A stretch of 64,000 nt of DNA, from the NCBI GenBank assembly GCA_965656445.1, contig CBFHKO010000002.1, positions 1-64,000 of the forward strand, given 5' to 3'. The notes under the pieces are model-generated. The model was not told the DNA's origin and made no database searches. It was given only the letters and a program-made list of their open reading frames with translations. Positions 53,601 through 61,936 of this stretch are shown here, piece by piece (positions within the stretch are counted from its first letter, which is position 1; every line of letters begins with the position of its first letter). The DNA is from JAHEJA01 sp965656445. Its GTDB lineage: Bacteria; Pseudomonadota; Alphaproteobacteria; Rhodobacterales; Rhodobacteraceae. A program made the position numbers and the translations under genes.

Positions 53601-53824
53601 GAGTGCCCGCTGATAAATCTGCGGCCGATGTTCTGAATGAAAATGGCTATCCGATTGACTTGAAATGCTCCGATGGGATTTGCGGGGTGTGCAAATGTGG
53701 TTTGACAGGAGGGGAGGTTGAGCATCGTGATTTCGTTTTGTCAAAGGCGCAGCGTCAAGATACAATCATCCTGTGTCAGTCGCGGGCCGCACAAAAGAAC
53801 GGCGTTGTGGAAATTGACCTCTAA
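50687..53824 (+). CDS. Self-sufficient reductive dehalogenase fused to a ferredoxin reductase (BhbA-type)
   Basis: 1045 residues from ATG 50687 (about 1075 if joined to the N-terminal segment through the G8 tract). Up to about residue 500 is the cobalamin-binding RdhA-like domain. Two [4Fe-4S] motifs follow: C530-x2-C-x2-C-x3-CP and C566-x12-C579-x2-C582-x3-C586P, exactly the RdhA pattern. From about residue 730 comes an FMN/NAD reductase of the phthalate-dioxygenase-reductase type (LRQFSMCGDP, GGGIGVTPMIAF, VYACGP), and a plant-type [2Fe-2S] domain with C994, C999, C1002. No Tat signal and no RdhB anchor, so it is soluble. Related BhbA removes bromine from dibromo-hydroxybenzoate. Confidence 0.88.
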   Translation: MDDVPPMQPVDFDRTDQPSTVVNALDEYQAMLDAIRDGFINKTKAKCPQDPAERARHIKSFAYFQDTPMVGIARLDAAAHLDEPIRNSGIGRLAEQLRTRQVKSLAAGIETTMADLKDSMNAPPKSIDGHRYAIVLLYPFNRDPEPDEAGFVWMQDVQAQRACVRATETAVVVANYLRVLGYDARTHSGSATEVDLNWVTVGAGLASVENGVVMNPFAGDRFQVAVVTTDFELAPDAPLAPLSDQPSTLTKGIAGALGLSSTKNASTYDPFSTRAYAMGPHPFEALKRVDTPTTYIDEARVARVPKRADMFARSKFGDMGKANQDATRGGYFAQKSPLAQALRRPLGAFPILQDGAPAQTISRDALEAQTNAEGIKALAYFLGVDAVGISRCPDWVWYSHDADGEPITPTHPNAISFIIDQGFETTEGSSGDDWIAVVQSMRAYLRFSLLGGVVAKHIRNLGYAAQSHTNVHSEVVHPPLLLLSGLGEVSRIGEVIVNPFLGPRLKSGVITTDMPLAHDKPIDFGMQAFCEACNKCARECPSGAITAGPKLMFNGYEIWKSDSQKCTTYRLTQKGGAMCGRCMKTCPWNVEGLMHEKPLRWMAMNVPAMAGILAKLDDVVGNGQINPNKRWWWDLKWAPDGTCEMINTDDEPSNYRQLQTDLKLDYADQTLAVYPADLAPPPWPFPFLMDREKGIEAYQALITAKEYQRRLDEGQSAPTTHRFAPPDEAPVIRVEVTKVEQMTDDVTKYELSSLDGSPLPEWSAGAHIDIVVAPEYLRQFSMCGDPRDRSKYQIGVLREDQGRGGSKLLHRIFLQGRKVFISKPINHFPLAQGGTKHILMGGGIGVTPMIAFAHECHARGIDFELHFSASKAADAAFAEDLKTFPWADKVTFHFSDQGARADLDVILAGYQNGWHVYACGPDRYMSGVMDAAERQGFPDEARHLEYFSVPELPEYENYDFTLRLTKSGKDFRVPADKSAADVLNENGYPIDLKCSDGICGVCKCGLTGGEVEHRDFVLSKAQRQDTIILCQSRAAQKNGVVEIDL

Positions 53825-53837
53825 CCCGCGGACGCTG

Positions 53838-54686
53838 TCAAATCTCATAGACGTCTAGGTCCTCGACAATGCCGCTTTCTCCTGTGAAGTGGTTGGCAAA
53901 ATCATCCATCGCCTTTTGATGACTGTCTGTGCTGTCCATATGGACGCGGAAATGACTGAGATAGAGCCGTTTGACTGCGGCACTATCGGCCATTGTGGCA
54001 ATCTCGGCGGGGTCTGGAGAGAAGGGCATAAGCGCGGGGTGCAGCGCCTCGCCGCTGCTGCGGTAGCACCAATGTAGCAGAAAATCCGCGTCTTGGCATA
54101 GCGCAGTCATGTCCGCGTTGATGCCTGTGTCACCTGAGTAGACAAACTTTTTGCCCGCCGCCTCAACAGAAAATCCAAGACATTCAAGAATAGGTTGGGC
54201 GTGGTTTGCACGCGCAGACCCAAGGCGCCAACCATCGCCTTGATATGTAAAGCCTGGTTCAATTTCGGTGATCTGCGGCTTTGGCCATGGTCTTGGCAAA
54301 CTGCCGCCCCTTGCGAGCCAGATTTGCTGGCTTTGTGCCAGTTCGGTGCGGGCGCGTAGATCATGGCTCAGCACACCGTTTTTGCCAAAATACCCTTCGC
54401 TTATGTCTTTGAGCGGTTTGGGGCCAAACACCTTTAAGGGCACCGCGCCTTCGTCCCATGCAGCATGCACAAGGCGGGCGTAGTCCATCATGTGATCGCT
54501 GTGGTAATGCGTGAAAAACAGATGTGTCACATCCTTGGGCAACCGCCCCGAACGAATGAGGTTGTCGACCACACCGCCACCGCAATCAAATAAAATGCGG
54601 TCTTGTCCCACTTCCAACAAAAATCCCGAAGATGCCCTGCGTGCATAGGCCTCGGGCGAGCCAGAGCCAAGGATCGTCAGCCTCAT
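53838..54686 (-). CDS. MBL-fold metallo-hydrolase (RNase Z/AtsA-like)
   Basis: A 282-residue protein. The metal site FFTHYHSDHMMDYA (HXHXDH) and the late histidine/aspartate positions (YSGDTGINADM, LYLSHFRVHMD) are present; the start MRLTILGSGSP is typical of the RNase Z/ElaC/AtsA branch. Some members of the branch were first described as arylsulfatases, and its overlap with a sulfatase gene (ATGA) would fit hydrolysis of a related ester; the activity is not provable here. There is no signal peptide. Confidence 0.82.
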   Translation of the reverse strand: MRLTILGSGSPEAYARRASSGFLLEVGQDRILFDCGGGVVDNLIRSGRLPKDVTHLFFTHYHSDHMMDYARLVHAAWDEGAVPLKVFGPKPLKDISEGYFGKNGVLSHDLRARTELAQSQQIWLARGGSLPRPWPKPQITEIEPGFTYQGDGWRLGSARANHAQPILECLGFSVEAAGKKFVYSGDTGINADMTALCQDADFLLHWCYRSSGEALHPALMPFSPDPAEIATMADSAAVKRLYLSHFRVHMDSTDSHQKAMDDFANHFTGESGIVEDLDVYEI

Positions 54687-56119
54687 GTTGTCGGCGGCGG
54701 CGTTGCACCGGGCGCACCGAGTTTCAAAGCGGCGTCTCTGCCGCCGTGGTATTCAATGAGCGCGGCTTGATCTTCAAAAGCTTGGGCATCCACAGCCTCG
54801 GGATCGCAAATCTCGCGCAAGGCTGCTTCCATTTGTTGCAGCGTGTCGGCATAGTCTGGATCGCTAGAGAGATCGACTAATTCCTGCGGATCATTTTCTA
54901 GATCAAAAAGCTCAGGCGCAAAACCAACATAATAGTTCAGTTTCCAACGCCCTTTGCGCAGCATAAACCCGCCAGATACGGCGCCAATGGCGTGGTATTC
55001 ACTAAAGATGACGCGATCTAGGTCAGTTTCAGACGCTGCAATATCCTTTAGGGATTGGATGCCTGCAGCACCATCGATATCTGTTCCGAAATGGGTGGCG
55101 ATGGTTTTGGACAGATCCAGTAAACTGACGGGCGTGTCGCAGGTGCCCTGAGCCACATCAGGCCCCGCCATAATCATAGGGATGTGAACGCTTTCTTGAT
55201 AGAAGTTTGACTTTCCCCATAGCCCGCGTGCGCCCACGTTGTCACCGTGGTCTGATGTGTAGACAATGGTGGTATCCTCGGTCATGCCTGCTGCGTCTAA
55301 TGCGGATAAAATTTGCCCTACATTATGATCTAGCCAACTGCACAAGCCGTAATATGCAGCCATCGCCTGTAACCGTTCTTCTGGGGTCTTAAACTTGGTC
55401 TCACTTTCCATCACAGCGTCTTGTTTTTCGACCCAAGGGTGACGTCGATACCCCGTATCTGGGTGCAGCTTCACCTCGGGAAGGTCGTCTGTTTTGTAAA
55501 GGTCATAGAATTCTTGTGGCGCAACCAAAGGAAAATGTGGCGCAACTAGCCCCACATAAAGGCACCACGGTTGATCATCCTTAGAAGTGGCTCGAGCATC
55601 CAGCCAATCTTTTGTGCACTGTGTCACCGATGCATCGTATTGAGTATATTTTGACTGTCCGGGGCCAATGTAATTGCCCAGCATACGCCCGCCTCCGGGT
55701 GTGGGTACACGTTCGTCTTCCTTGCGGATTGATCCCCAGACCATCCCAACGCCGTTCGCCACATGCATCGGAATATGTTCAACATCGAAACCGGCATCAT
55801 CGGATACATCGCGGTAATGTAACTTGCCAATACTCTCAACGGGCACCCCTTTGGCCTGAAGCGCATGACCCCAACCTTTTTGATTACCCGTATACGGCAT
55901 AGCGTTGTCCCATAAGCGGGTCTGGTGCGCATAGCGCCCAGTGGCAAAGCTTGCTCTGGCAGGGACACAGATCGGGCTTGGCGTATAAGCATCGGTGAAC
56001 TGCATGCCGCGCGCCGCAAGTCTATCGAGATGCGGTGTTTTGACAAAAGGGTGACCCGCGCAGCCGAGCGCCCGGGCTTGATGTTCGTCGGACATAATAA
56101 CCAATAAATTTGAAGGCAT
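54683..56119 (-). CDS. Sulfatase (formylglycine-dependent, Cys-type)
   Basis: A 478-residue sulfatase-family hydrolase. The N-terminal metal ligands are in VIMSDEHQA; the catalytic motif CVPAR puts the formylglycine precursor at Cys51; SDHGDNVGARGLWGKSNFYQESVHIPMI gives the second metal and substrate side. No signal peptide is visible, so it probably acts in the cytoplasm on an imported sulfate ester. The substrate is unknown; the neighbours suggest an aromatic sulfate. It starts at the stop of the MarR gene (TAATG overlap). Confidence 0.9.
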   Translation of the reverse strand: MPSNLLVIMSDEHQARALGCAGHPFVKTPHLDRLAARGMQFTDAYTPSPICVPARASFATGRYAHQTRLWDNAMPYTGNQKGWGHALQAKGVPVESIGKLHYRDVSDDAGFDVEHIPMHVANGVGMVWGSIRKEDERVPTPGGGRMLGNYIGPGQSKYTQYDASVTQCTKDWLDARATSKDDQPWCLYVGLVAPHFPLVAPQEFYDLYKTDDLPEVKLHPDTGYRRHPWVEKQDAVMESETKFKTPEERLQAMAAYYGLCSWLDHNVGQILSALDAAGMTEDTTIVYTSDHGDNVGARGLWGKSNFYQESVHIPMIMAGPDVAQGTCDTPVSLLDLSKTIATHFGTDIDGAAGIQSLKDIAASETDLDRVIFSEYHAIGAVSGGFMLRKGRWKLNYYVGFAPELFDLENDPQELVDLSSDPDYADTLQQMEAALREICDPEAVDAQAFEDQAALIEYHGGRDAALKLGAPGATPPPTT

Positions 56120-56592
56120 TAGATGTCGGTCTCCTCTGCGGCAAGCTCTAAAATAGTCAATATTTCCCGAAACCGCGCGACATCAGCATCGCTTAGATTT
56201 GATTGCAGTTGCCGTTGACGTTTTCGCATTGTCGGAAGCGCTAAGTTGAATACGTCTGTACCTTTTGGCGTGAGGCGGAGCAAATGCACACGGCTGTCTT
56301 TGCTGTCCTCGGAATAGGTCACTAACCCATCTTGAACCAGTGATTTGACATTGCGGCTGACAAGCCCCTTGTCCATCGCGGTATATCTCACCAATTCAGA
56401 TGCCGTGACTGTTTTTGCCCCTCCAATAAAAGCGATCATGCGCCATTGATTCAGGGTTACGCCCACTTTTGCAGCAAGGATTTTGGTGGCTTGAGAATTG
56501 AGTTTTTGATGCAGACGAGAGATCCGATAGGTCAAGAATTCACTGAGCTGTGCTAACTGTGGATTAAAGTCCTGTGGTGCTTCATCGTTCAT
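56119..56592 (-). CDS. MarR family transcriptional regulator
   Basis: A 157-residue MarR protein with a winged helix (KVGVTLNQWRMIAFIGGAKTVTASELVRYTAMDKGLVSRNVKSLV, in sequence) and flanking dimer helices. MarR proteins are often released from DNA by aromatic ligands. It leads a leftward operon with a sulfatase and the MBL hydrolase and is divergent from tctC, with operator-like repeats in the 128-base gap. It probably represses both sides. Confidence 0.88.
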   Translation of the reverse strand: MNDEAPQDFNPQLAQLSEFLTYRISRLHQKLNSQATKILAAKVGVTLNQWRMIAFIGGAKTVTASELVRYTAMDKGLVSRNVKSLVQDGLVTYSEDSKDSRVHLLRLTPKGTDVFNLALPTMRKRQRQLQSNLSDADVARFREILTILELAAEETDI

Positions 56593-56644
56593 CTTTTACC
56601 TCTAGTTACAACACATATGCAAAATCTACGGTTCGTCAAGAATG

Positions 56645-56674
56645 TAGTTGACGGGACAACTAATTTGTTGACGG
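56645..56674. promoter_or_regulatory. Candidate MarR operator repeats between marR and tctC
   Basis: A perfect inverted repeat TAGTTG-N6-CAACTA (56645-56662) overlaps the first of two direct copies of GTTGACGG at 56647 and 56667, one 20-base step apart. A third copy in reverse (TTCGTCAA) lies at 56632. Two direct copies about two helical turns apart are as expected for dimeric repressors. Confidence 0.6.
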
Positions 56675-56720
56675 AACCACTATCTTGTGGCTTCCTGTGT
56701 CTAATCGTTGGGAGGATTCT

Positions 56721-57671
56721 ATGAAAAAAATGCTACTAGCCGCCGCTGCGGCAGTCTCTATCGCGGCATCTGCCGTTTCAGTTCATGCACAAGAATGGAC
56801 ACCGCCAGGCCCGATTAAGTTGATGATCGCATTCGCCGCCGGTGGTGGTGCGGATACGCAGGCTCGTCTCATTGCGGCCCATCTTGAGGAGAAGCTGGGC
56901 TGGGAATTTATCCCTGAGCAGGTCACGGGCAAAGGTGGGGTCAACTTGTTGATGGAAATGAAAGACCAACCCAATGACGGCACCGTGATCGGTATGGTCG
57001 TCATGGAATCGCTGGGGTACAATCTGTACACTGCCGATGTGGGTCTATCGCCCGAGGATTTCACATTGATCACGACCACTGCGGGCGCGCAGATGGGCAT
57101 TATTGCCAGCGCCGCAACGGGATGGGCGTCATTTGATGAAATGATCGAGGCTGGCAAAGCAGGTCAGGACATTCGATTTGGCGTGATGAGCCAACGCCTT
57201 GGTGAACTTGCGTATCTACTTGGAAAGGCGCAAGGCGTGGATTTCAATATCATCTCAGTGAAAGGTGGGCGCGCTGTTCTCAACGGTGTGACCGCGGGTG
57301 ATATGGACGTTGGTTTCATGGCTGGCATTCAAGCCCCAGGTGTTGCGGCGGGTGATTTGACAATCCTTGCCTCTGCAATGTCAAAGCCGCTGAATCAAGA
57401 CCCAGAAGCGCCGCTACTTGCGGATTTGGGCGTCGATTTTGACGGTGATGCGATCTTTATGTTTGCTGGTCCTGATGGCATGCCTCAAGAGGCGCGTGAC
57501 GCGATCGCATCTGCGATTGCTGATGCGGCATCGGACGAGGCAACCGAGGTGGGTGCTCTGATCAAGCGCGCATTTGGTGGATCACTAATTTTGCAAGGCG
57601 ACGAACTTGATGAGGTCGCTCTGCGCAATTTCAATGACTCCCCTGTCTTGATCAAAGCAGCATCTGAGTAA
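56721..57671 (+). CDS. tctC: Tripartite tricarboxylate transporter substrate-binding protein
   Basis: A 316-residue periplasmic protein of the Bug/TctC family. Signal peptide MKKMLLAAAAAVSIAASAVSVHAQ; then the family's IKLMIAFAAGGGADTQAR, EQVTGKGGVN and the closing GVTAGDMDVGF. It binds carboxylate substrates for TctA/TctB import; some members bind aromatic acids such as terephthalate. GGGAGGATTCT precedes the start at 56721. Its promoter is shared with the MarR repressor. Confidence 0.92.
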   Translation: MKKMLLAAAAAVSIAASAVSVHAQEWTPPGPIKLMIAFAAGGGADTQARLIAAHLEEKLGWEFIPEQVTGKGGVNLLMEMKDQPNDGTVIGMVVMESLGYNLYTADVGLSPEDFTLITTTAGAQMGIIASAATGWASFDEMIEAGKAGQDIRFGVMSQRLGELAYLLGKAQGVDFNIISVKGGRAVLNGVTAGDMDVGFMAGIQAPGVAAGDLTILASAMSKPLNQDPEAPLLADLGVDFDGDAIFMFAGPDGMPQEARDAIASAIADAASDEATEVGALIKRAFGGSLILQGDELDEVALRNFNDSPVLIKAASE

Positions 57672-57742
57672 CTCAATCACTGTACAGGTGCCCTATTCAA
57701 TGGCACCTGTACCCAAGACCTTTTTATCCAAAGGAACTTTAC

Positions 57743-58309
57743 GTGTCTGAACAGTCGCGGTCTAACCTTTATATTGGGCTGATTTGCGTCGTGGCCGCGC
57801 TGGTTCTGATTTTTATTTGGATTCCGCTCGACACTAAGACAGGCATCGCGGAGCGTGCACGCGGGAAGTACGTTATTGGCGATGCATTGGCCCCAACTGT
57901 TGCCGCTGGCTTTGTATTTGTGGGCGGTCTATTATTGCTGCTATTCGAACGCAATAAAGCACATCAGCCAGCGCTCAGCACCAAACACCTCACATTTATC
58001 ATCGCTCTCACGATGACAATCATTGCCGGCGTTGGTGTTATGCGATTTGCAGGGCCTATAGCTGTTGAAATTGCGAATATGTTGCGTGATGAGCCGCTGG
58101 AGTATCGGCTGTTGCGTGCCACATTTGGGTGGAAGCACATTGGCTATGTCCTAGGCGGTGTCATCATCGTCAGTGGCCAAATCGCGATTGTAGAGCGAAA
58201 GATGTCACGGAGGGCCGTAGTGACGGGGCTTGCAGCAGTTATCATATTCATCGCTGTTTTTGATCTACCGTTTGACGATCTTTTACTGCCACCCAATGGG
58301 GATGTTTGA
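57743..58309 (+). CDS. tctB: Tripartite tricarboxylate transporter small membrane subunit TctB
   Basis: A 188-residue protein with four to five hydrophobic helices, the usual length for TctB, between tctC and tctA. The start is a GTG at 57743 with AAAGGAACTTTAC upstream. Its stop overlaps the tctA start (TGATG), so the two membrane subunits are made together. Confidence 0.85.
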   Translation: MSEQSRSNLYIGLICVVAALVLIFIWIPLDTKTGIAERARGKYVIGDALAPTVAAGFVFVGGLLLLLFERNKAHQPALSTKHLTFIIALTMTIIAGVGVMRFAGPIAVEIANMLRDEPLEYRLLRATFGWKHIGYVLGGVIIVSGQIAIVERKMSRRAVVTGLAAVIIFIAVFDLPFDDLLLPPNGDV

Positions 58310-59901
58310 TGGATATTCTGGACTACATCTGGTTTGGCATCCAAGCGGTATTTTTGGGTCCTGAGGCTTTTAGTGTCTTTGGGGTATCAATCTCGATTAC
58401 GATTTTAATGGTGCTGGCAGGATTCCTTTTCGGTATCCTTGTCGGTGCAACACCTGGGTTGGCTGGGCCCTTTGCGATGGCGATTTCGCTGCCAATTTTG
58501 ATCTCGGTCTTTGGCTACTCTCCTGACGCGTTGCTGCCCGTGATGGGCTTTTTAATTGGGATCATGAAAGGGGCCACGATTGGGGGGGCCGTTCCTGCGA
58601 TCCTATTCAATACACCAGGTACGCCAGATGCGTTTATGACGACCTTGGATGGCTATCCTATGGCCCAAAAAGGCCAAGCCAAAAAGGCGCTGCGCGTCGC
58701 TCATTTGTCTTCGGCCTCTGGTGATACGTTTTCAGACATCGTTCTTTTTGTGTTTGCCCCCTTTCTTGCGATCATTGTAGAGGCCTATTTGGACCTGCCA
58801 GAAAAGACGGGGCTTTTGATCCTATCGCTGAGTTTTATCGCAGCTGTTATTGGCGGGTCGGTGGGCAAGGGGCTGATCTCAATCGGCCTTGGTCTTTTGG
58901 CGGTTTATGTTGGCACTGGCGAGGATTTCTATCCACGCATGTCACTGGGCTCAGAAGGCCTATCGCGCGGGTTCCCGATCACTACTGCGGTTTTGGGGGT
59001 GTTGATTATAGGCGCTGTATTCAAGGAGCTGGACGAGATCTGGCGTAGCACTCGGGGGGGCAAGCCCGTACAAGCACCTGCTGATACTGGTAATCAAAAA
59101 TTAACTTGGGGCGACGTCAAAAGACTGCTGCCTACTATCGCGCGTTCCGCGGCAATCGGGACAAGCATTGGCGCACTTCCAGGAGTTGGATCAACTTTGG
59201 CCGCTACGCTTGGTTATACCGTTGGGCGAGCCAGACACGAAAAATCCAAAGCGACCGACGCGCCAAGTTTTGGCAAAGGCGCGCCCGAAGGTGTCGCCGC
59301 GACCGAGGCGGCCAATAGCGCGGTGTCTGGTGCAAACTTGATCCCCGTTTTGTCACTTGGCATTCCAGGGAATGCAGCAGCGGTGTTCCTAATCCTTGCG
59401 GCAGAATCAATCGGGGGCTTTAACCCAGGGCCTGCGGTGTTTCGATTTTCGCCTGACGTGCTGAACCCTGAATTGGTGATCGCATTTGGTACCTTCACCT
59501 GCATGACCATTGCCAATATCTTTAACTGGACCTTAGGCGGGGTGTTCATGAGATCCATGGGTTTCATGATCAATATTCCCAAATCTCTTTTGCTTCCTTC
59601 GGTATTGTTGCTGACGTTTACTGCGATCTATGTTCAAGAAACGCGGGTTGAGGCGATTTGGTTCGCGCTTGGCTTTGGTATTTTGGGGTACATCATGCGG
59701 GTGCTCGCCATCTCTCCGCTGCCCTTTGTCATTGCGTTCATTCTTGGGCGCAGCTTAGAAGAGACTGCCCGCCAAGCGTATTCGGCCACAGGCAACGATC
59801 CGTTCTTTTTGTTTAACAGTCCCATTGCTTTGATTTTCATTCTGATGTCTGTAGCCGTGATTTTCCTGTCGGGGCGCAAATCCAAGGGAGAAACACTTTG
59901 A
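58309..59901 (+). CDS. tctA: Tripartite tricarboxylate transporter large membrane subunit TctA
   Basis: A 530-residue membrane protein with the TctA signatures GATPGLAGPFAMAI, KGATIGGAVPAILFNTPGTPDAFMTTLDGYPMA and GAPEGVAATEAANSAVSGANLIPVLSLGIPGNAAA. It forms the secondary-transport channel driven by an ion gradient. It begins at the ATG 58309 overlapping tctB; the TTG before it is not used. The sulfatase gene starts inside its stop codon. Confidence 0.94.
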   Translation: MDILDYIWFGIQAVFLGPEAFSVFGVSISITILMVLAGFLFGILVGATPGLAGPFAMAISLPILISVFGYSPDALLPVMGFLIGIMKGATIGGAVPAILFNTPGTPDAFMTTLDGYPMAQKGQAKKALRVAHLSSASGDTFSDIVLFVFAPFLAIIVEAYLDLPEKTGLLILSLSFIAAVIGGSVGKGLISIGLGLLAVYVGTGEDFYPRMSLGSEGLSRGFPITTAVLGVLIIGAVFKELDEIWRSTRGGKPVQAPADTGNQKLTWGDVKRLLPTIARSAAIGTSIGALPGVGSTLAATLGYTVGRARHEKSKATDAPSFGKGAPEGVAATEAANSAVSGANLIPVLSLGIPGNAAAVFLILAAESIGGFNPGPAVFRFSPDVLNPELVIAFGTFTCMTIANIFNWTLGGVFMRSMGFMINIPKSLLLPSVLLLTFTAIYVQETRVEAIWFALGFGILGYIMRVLAISPLPFVIAFILGRSLEETARQAYSATGNDPFFLFNSPIALIFILMSVAVIFLSGRKSKGETL

Positions 59902-61421
59902 GTAGACCCAACATCCTTCTTATATCCTCTGACCAACATCGTGCTGATTGTATGGGGTTTAAGGGACGCAACATCAAAACGCCGCACCTCGATCAGTTGG
60001 CAGCCGAAGGCACCGTTTTTGATGCGTGCATCACCCCGTCTGTTGTGTGCCAGCCTGCGCGTGCGTCGATCTTGACCGGTCAACTTTGTCGAACACATGG
60101 CGTACATGACAATGGCATCGATCTGCCCCCTGAGATTGGAGAGAAGGGGTTTGCAGGGTCGATGGCCGCTGCGGGCTATCAAACAAGCTATTTTGGCAAA
60201 GCGCATTTTTCAACGTACCACACATATGAACCCACTGGATCGCCAGAGTGTCTGCGTTCGTCGGCCAATTATGATGAGGATTGGTTTGGCCCCTACATGG
60301 GCTTTGAACATGTGGAATTAATGCTGGTCGGTCACAATTGGTGGGCACCCGAAAAGCCGCCCGCAGGCCAGCACTACGAGCGGTTTTATCACATGGATGG
60401 CAACGGGGACGCACGCACTAAATTGATGTGGGAAAACGCAGGCGACACGAAAGGTGCTGCACAAGTTTGGCATTCGAAATTGCCAGTCGCTTACCATAAT
60501 ACGCCATGGACAGCAGATCGCGCGATTGAGTGGCTCAGGCATGAACGCGATGACGAAAAGCCATTTTGCACATGGGTCAGTTTCCCCGATCCGCACCATC
60601 CGTTTGACTGCCCCGAACCATGGTCGCGGTTGCATGATCCAGCCGAGGTAGATTTGCCGCCCAACCGCACACGATCCTATGAGGGCAAACCTTGGTGGCA
60701 CGAGGCCGCTATGGAAGGTGAACCCGCAGACCCGAAATTTGCAGATATTCGCAAAGCCTATAGCCGTATTCCACCGCAGTCAGACGAGCAACTGCGCGAA
60801 ATCATCGCCAACACCTACGGCCAAATCGCGTTCATCGATCACCAAGTGGGAAGGATCATGAATACCCTGATCGAAGAGGGACTCGATGAAAATACAATCG
60901 TTATCTACATTTCGGATCATGGCGACTGGCTAGGTGATCATGGTCTGATCTTAAAAGGACCTATGCATTACGAGGGATTGTTGAAAGTGCCAATGATCGT
61001 AAAAGGTCCAGGTGTTCCAGCTGGAAAAGTGGTCGATGAACCCGTGTCGACCCTCGATCTAGGCCCGACCTTCAATGACTATGGTGGGGCTGATCCACTC
61101 CTTGCGCAGCATGGAGAAAGCTTGCGGCCTTTGATCGAAGGGGATGCAACGCGCGAGTTTGCCCGCAATGAATGGGGGCTTTTGCCAGGTCGCGTGGGCG
61201 TCGCGCTAGAGCTGCGCACAGTGCGAACAAAGACCCATAAACTGACAATGGATCTCATTTCAGGGGCCGGTGAATTGTACGATCTTAACGTGGATCCTGA
61301 TGAAATGGACAACTTGTTTGATGCGCCTGAGGCTGCTGATGTCCGTGCTATGTTACAAAGTTACATTGCCAGCCGTCCAAATGATGTGCTGCCTGATCAA
61401 ATACCGGTTGGAACTGCGTGA
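59898..61421 (+). CDS. Sulfatase (formylglycine-dependent, Cys-type), second copy
   Basis: A 507-residue sulfatase. N-terminal metal ligands LISSDQHRADCMG, catalytic CQPAR with Cys51, and YISDHGDWLGDHGL with LKGPMHYEGLLKVPMIV. No signal peptide is seen. The start is a TTG at 59898, supported by AAGGGAG seven bases before it and by the overlap with the tctA stop (TTGA). It is thus translated with the transporter, so it probably acts on the compound that TctCBA brings in. It is distinct from the copy at 54683 in most of its sequence. Confidence 0.9.
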   Translation: MSRPNILLISSDQHRADCMGFKGRNIKTPHLDQLAAEGTVFDACITPSVVCQPARASILTGQLCRTHGVHDNGIDLPPEIGEKGFAGSMAAAGYQTSYFGKAHFSTYHTYEPTGSPECLRSSANYDEDWFGPYMGFEHVELMLVGHNWWAPEKPPAGQHYERFYHMDGNGDARTKLMWENAGDTKGAAQVWHSKLPVAYHNTPWTADRAIEWLRHERDDEKPFCTWVSFPDPHHPFDCPEPWSRLHDPAEVDLPPNRTRSYEGKPWWHEAAMEGEPADPKFADIRKAYSRIPPQSDEQLREIIANTYGQIAFIDHQVGRIMNTLIEEGLDENTIVIYISDHGDWLGDHGLILKGPMHYEGLLKVPMIVKGPGVPAGKVVDEPVSTLDLGPTFNDYGGADPLLAQHGESLRPLIEGDATREFARNEWGLLPGRVGVALELRTVRTKTHKLTMDLISGAGELYDLNVDPDEMDNLFDAPEAADVRAMLQSYIASRPNDVLPDQIPVGTA

Positions 61422-61936
61422 CAAAAGGATGTAGTTCTCTAAGTTGCCTAGCGTCTTTCCCTTATACGGCCCTATGAAAAACTATTTCTGGTTAAACTAT
61501 GTCCGGATTTGACAACAGCTTATGCGGTGCTGTCAGAAAAATTCGAACTGCTTTAGATTGCTGCGGAATGCAGTAACTTATCCGGAACAAAGCTGGCGCT
61601 ACTTATTAAAAGCGACGGTTCGACTTAATTCCTAACAGCTAAGAAACTGCTCAGTACGCCCCAATTTGTTTTCATCTAACATTTTCAACGGAACACCCAG
61701 TAGTGGATAGGAGTATGAGTAAACTGCCTCACGACAACGCAGCCATTAGTAATAACAGTCGGTTTTTTTAATTGGGAATGGCGGACCGAGGATCCGTCTA
61801 ACTAGCATTCCACAACGTTCCAAGCATGTCCCATATACCTTTGTTATCTTGATGTTTAGTCATCATATCATTCCAGATGCGTCTTTACAATTCCACTAGG
61901 TTCCACTATTTTTGTGGGGGTTACTGTGGGGGTCAC
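61422..61936. other. Gene-free region before the integrase
   Basis: No gene, tRNA or terminator could be supported. Its right end carries a G/T-rich direct-repeat-like leader (TGTGGGGGTTACTGTGGGGG at 61912-61931) just before the integrase start, of a type seen ahead of integrases of this family. It should contain the left end of the integrated element. Confidence 0.5.

Noticed and set aside
61422..61936. tRNA gene as attachment site for the integrase
   Set aside because: No cloverleaf or T-arm (GGTTCGANTC-type) sequence with a partner acceptor stem was found.
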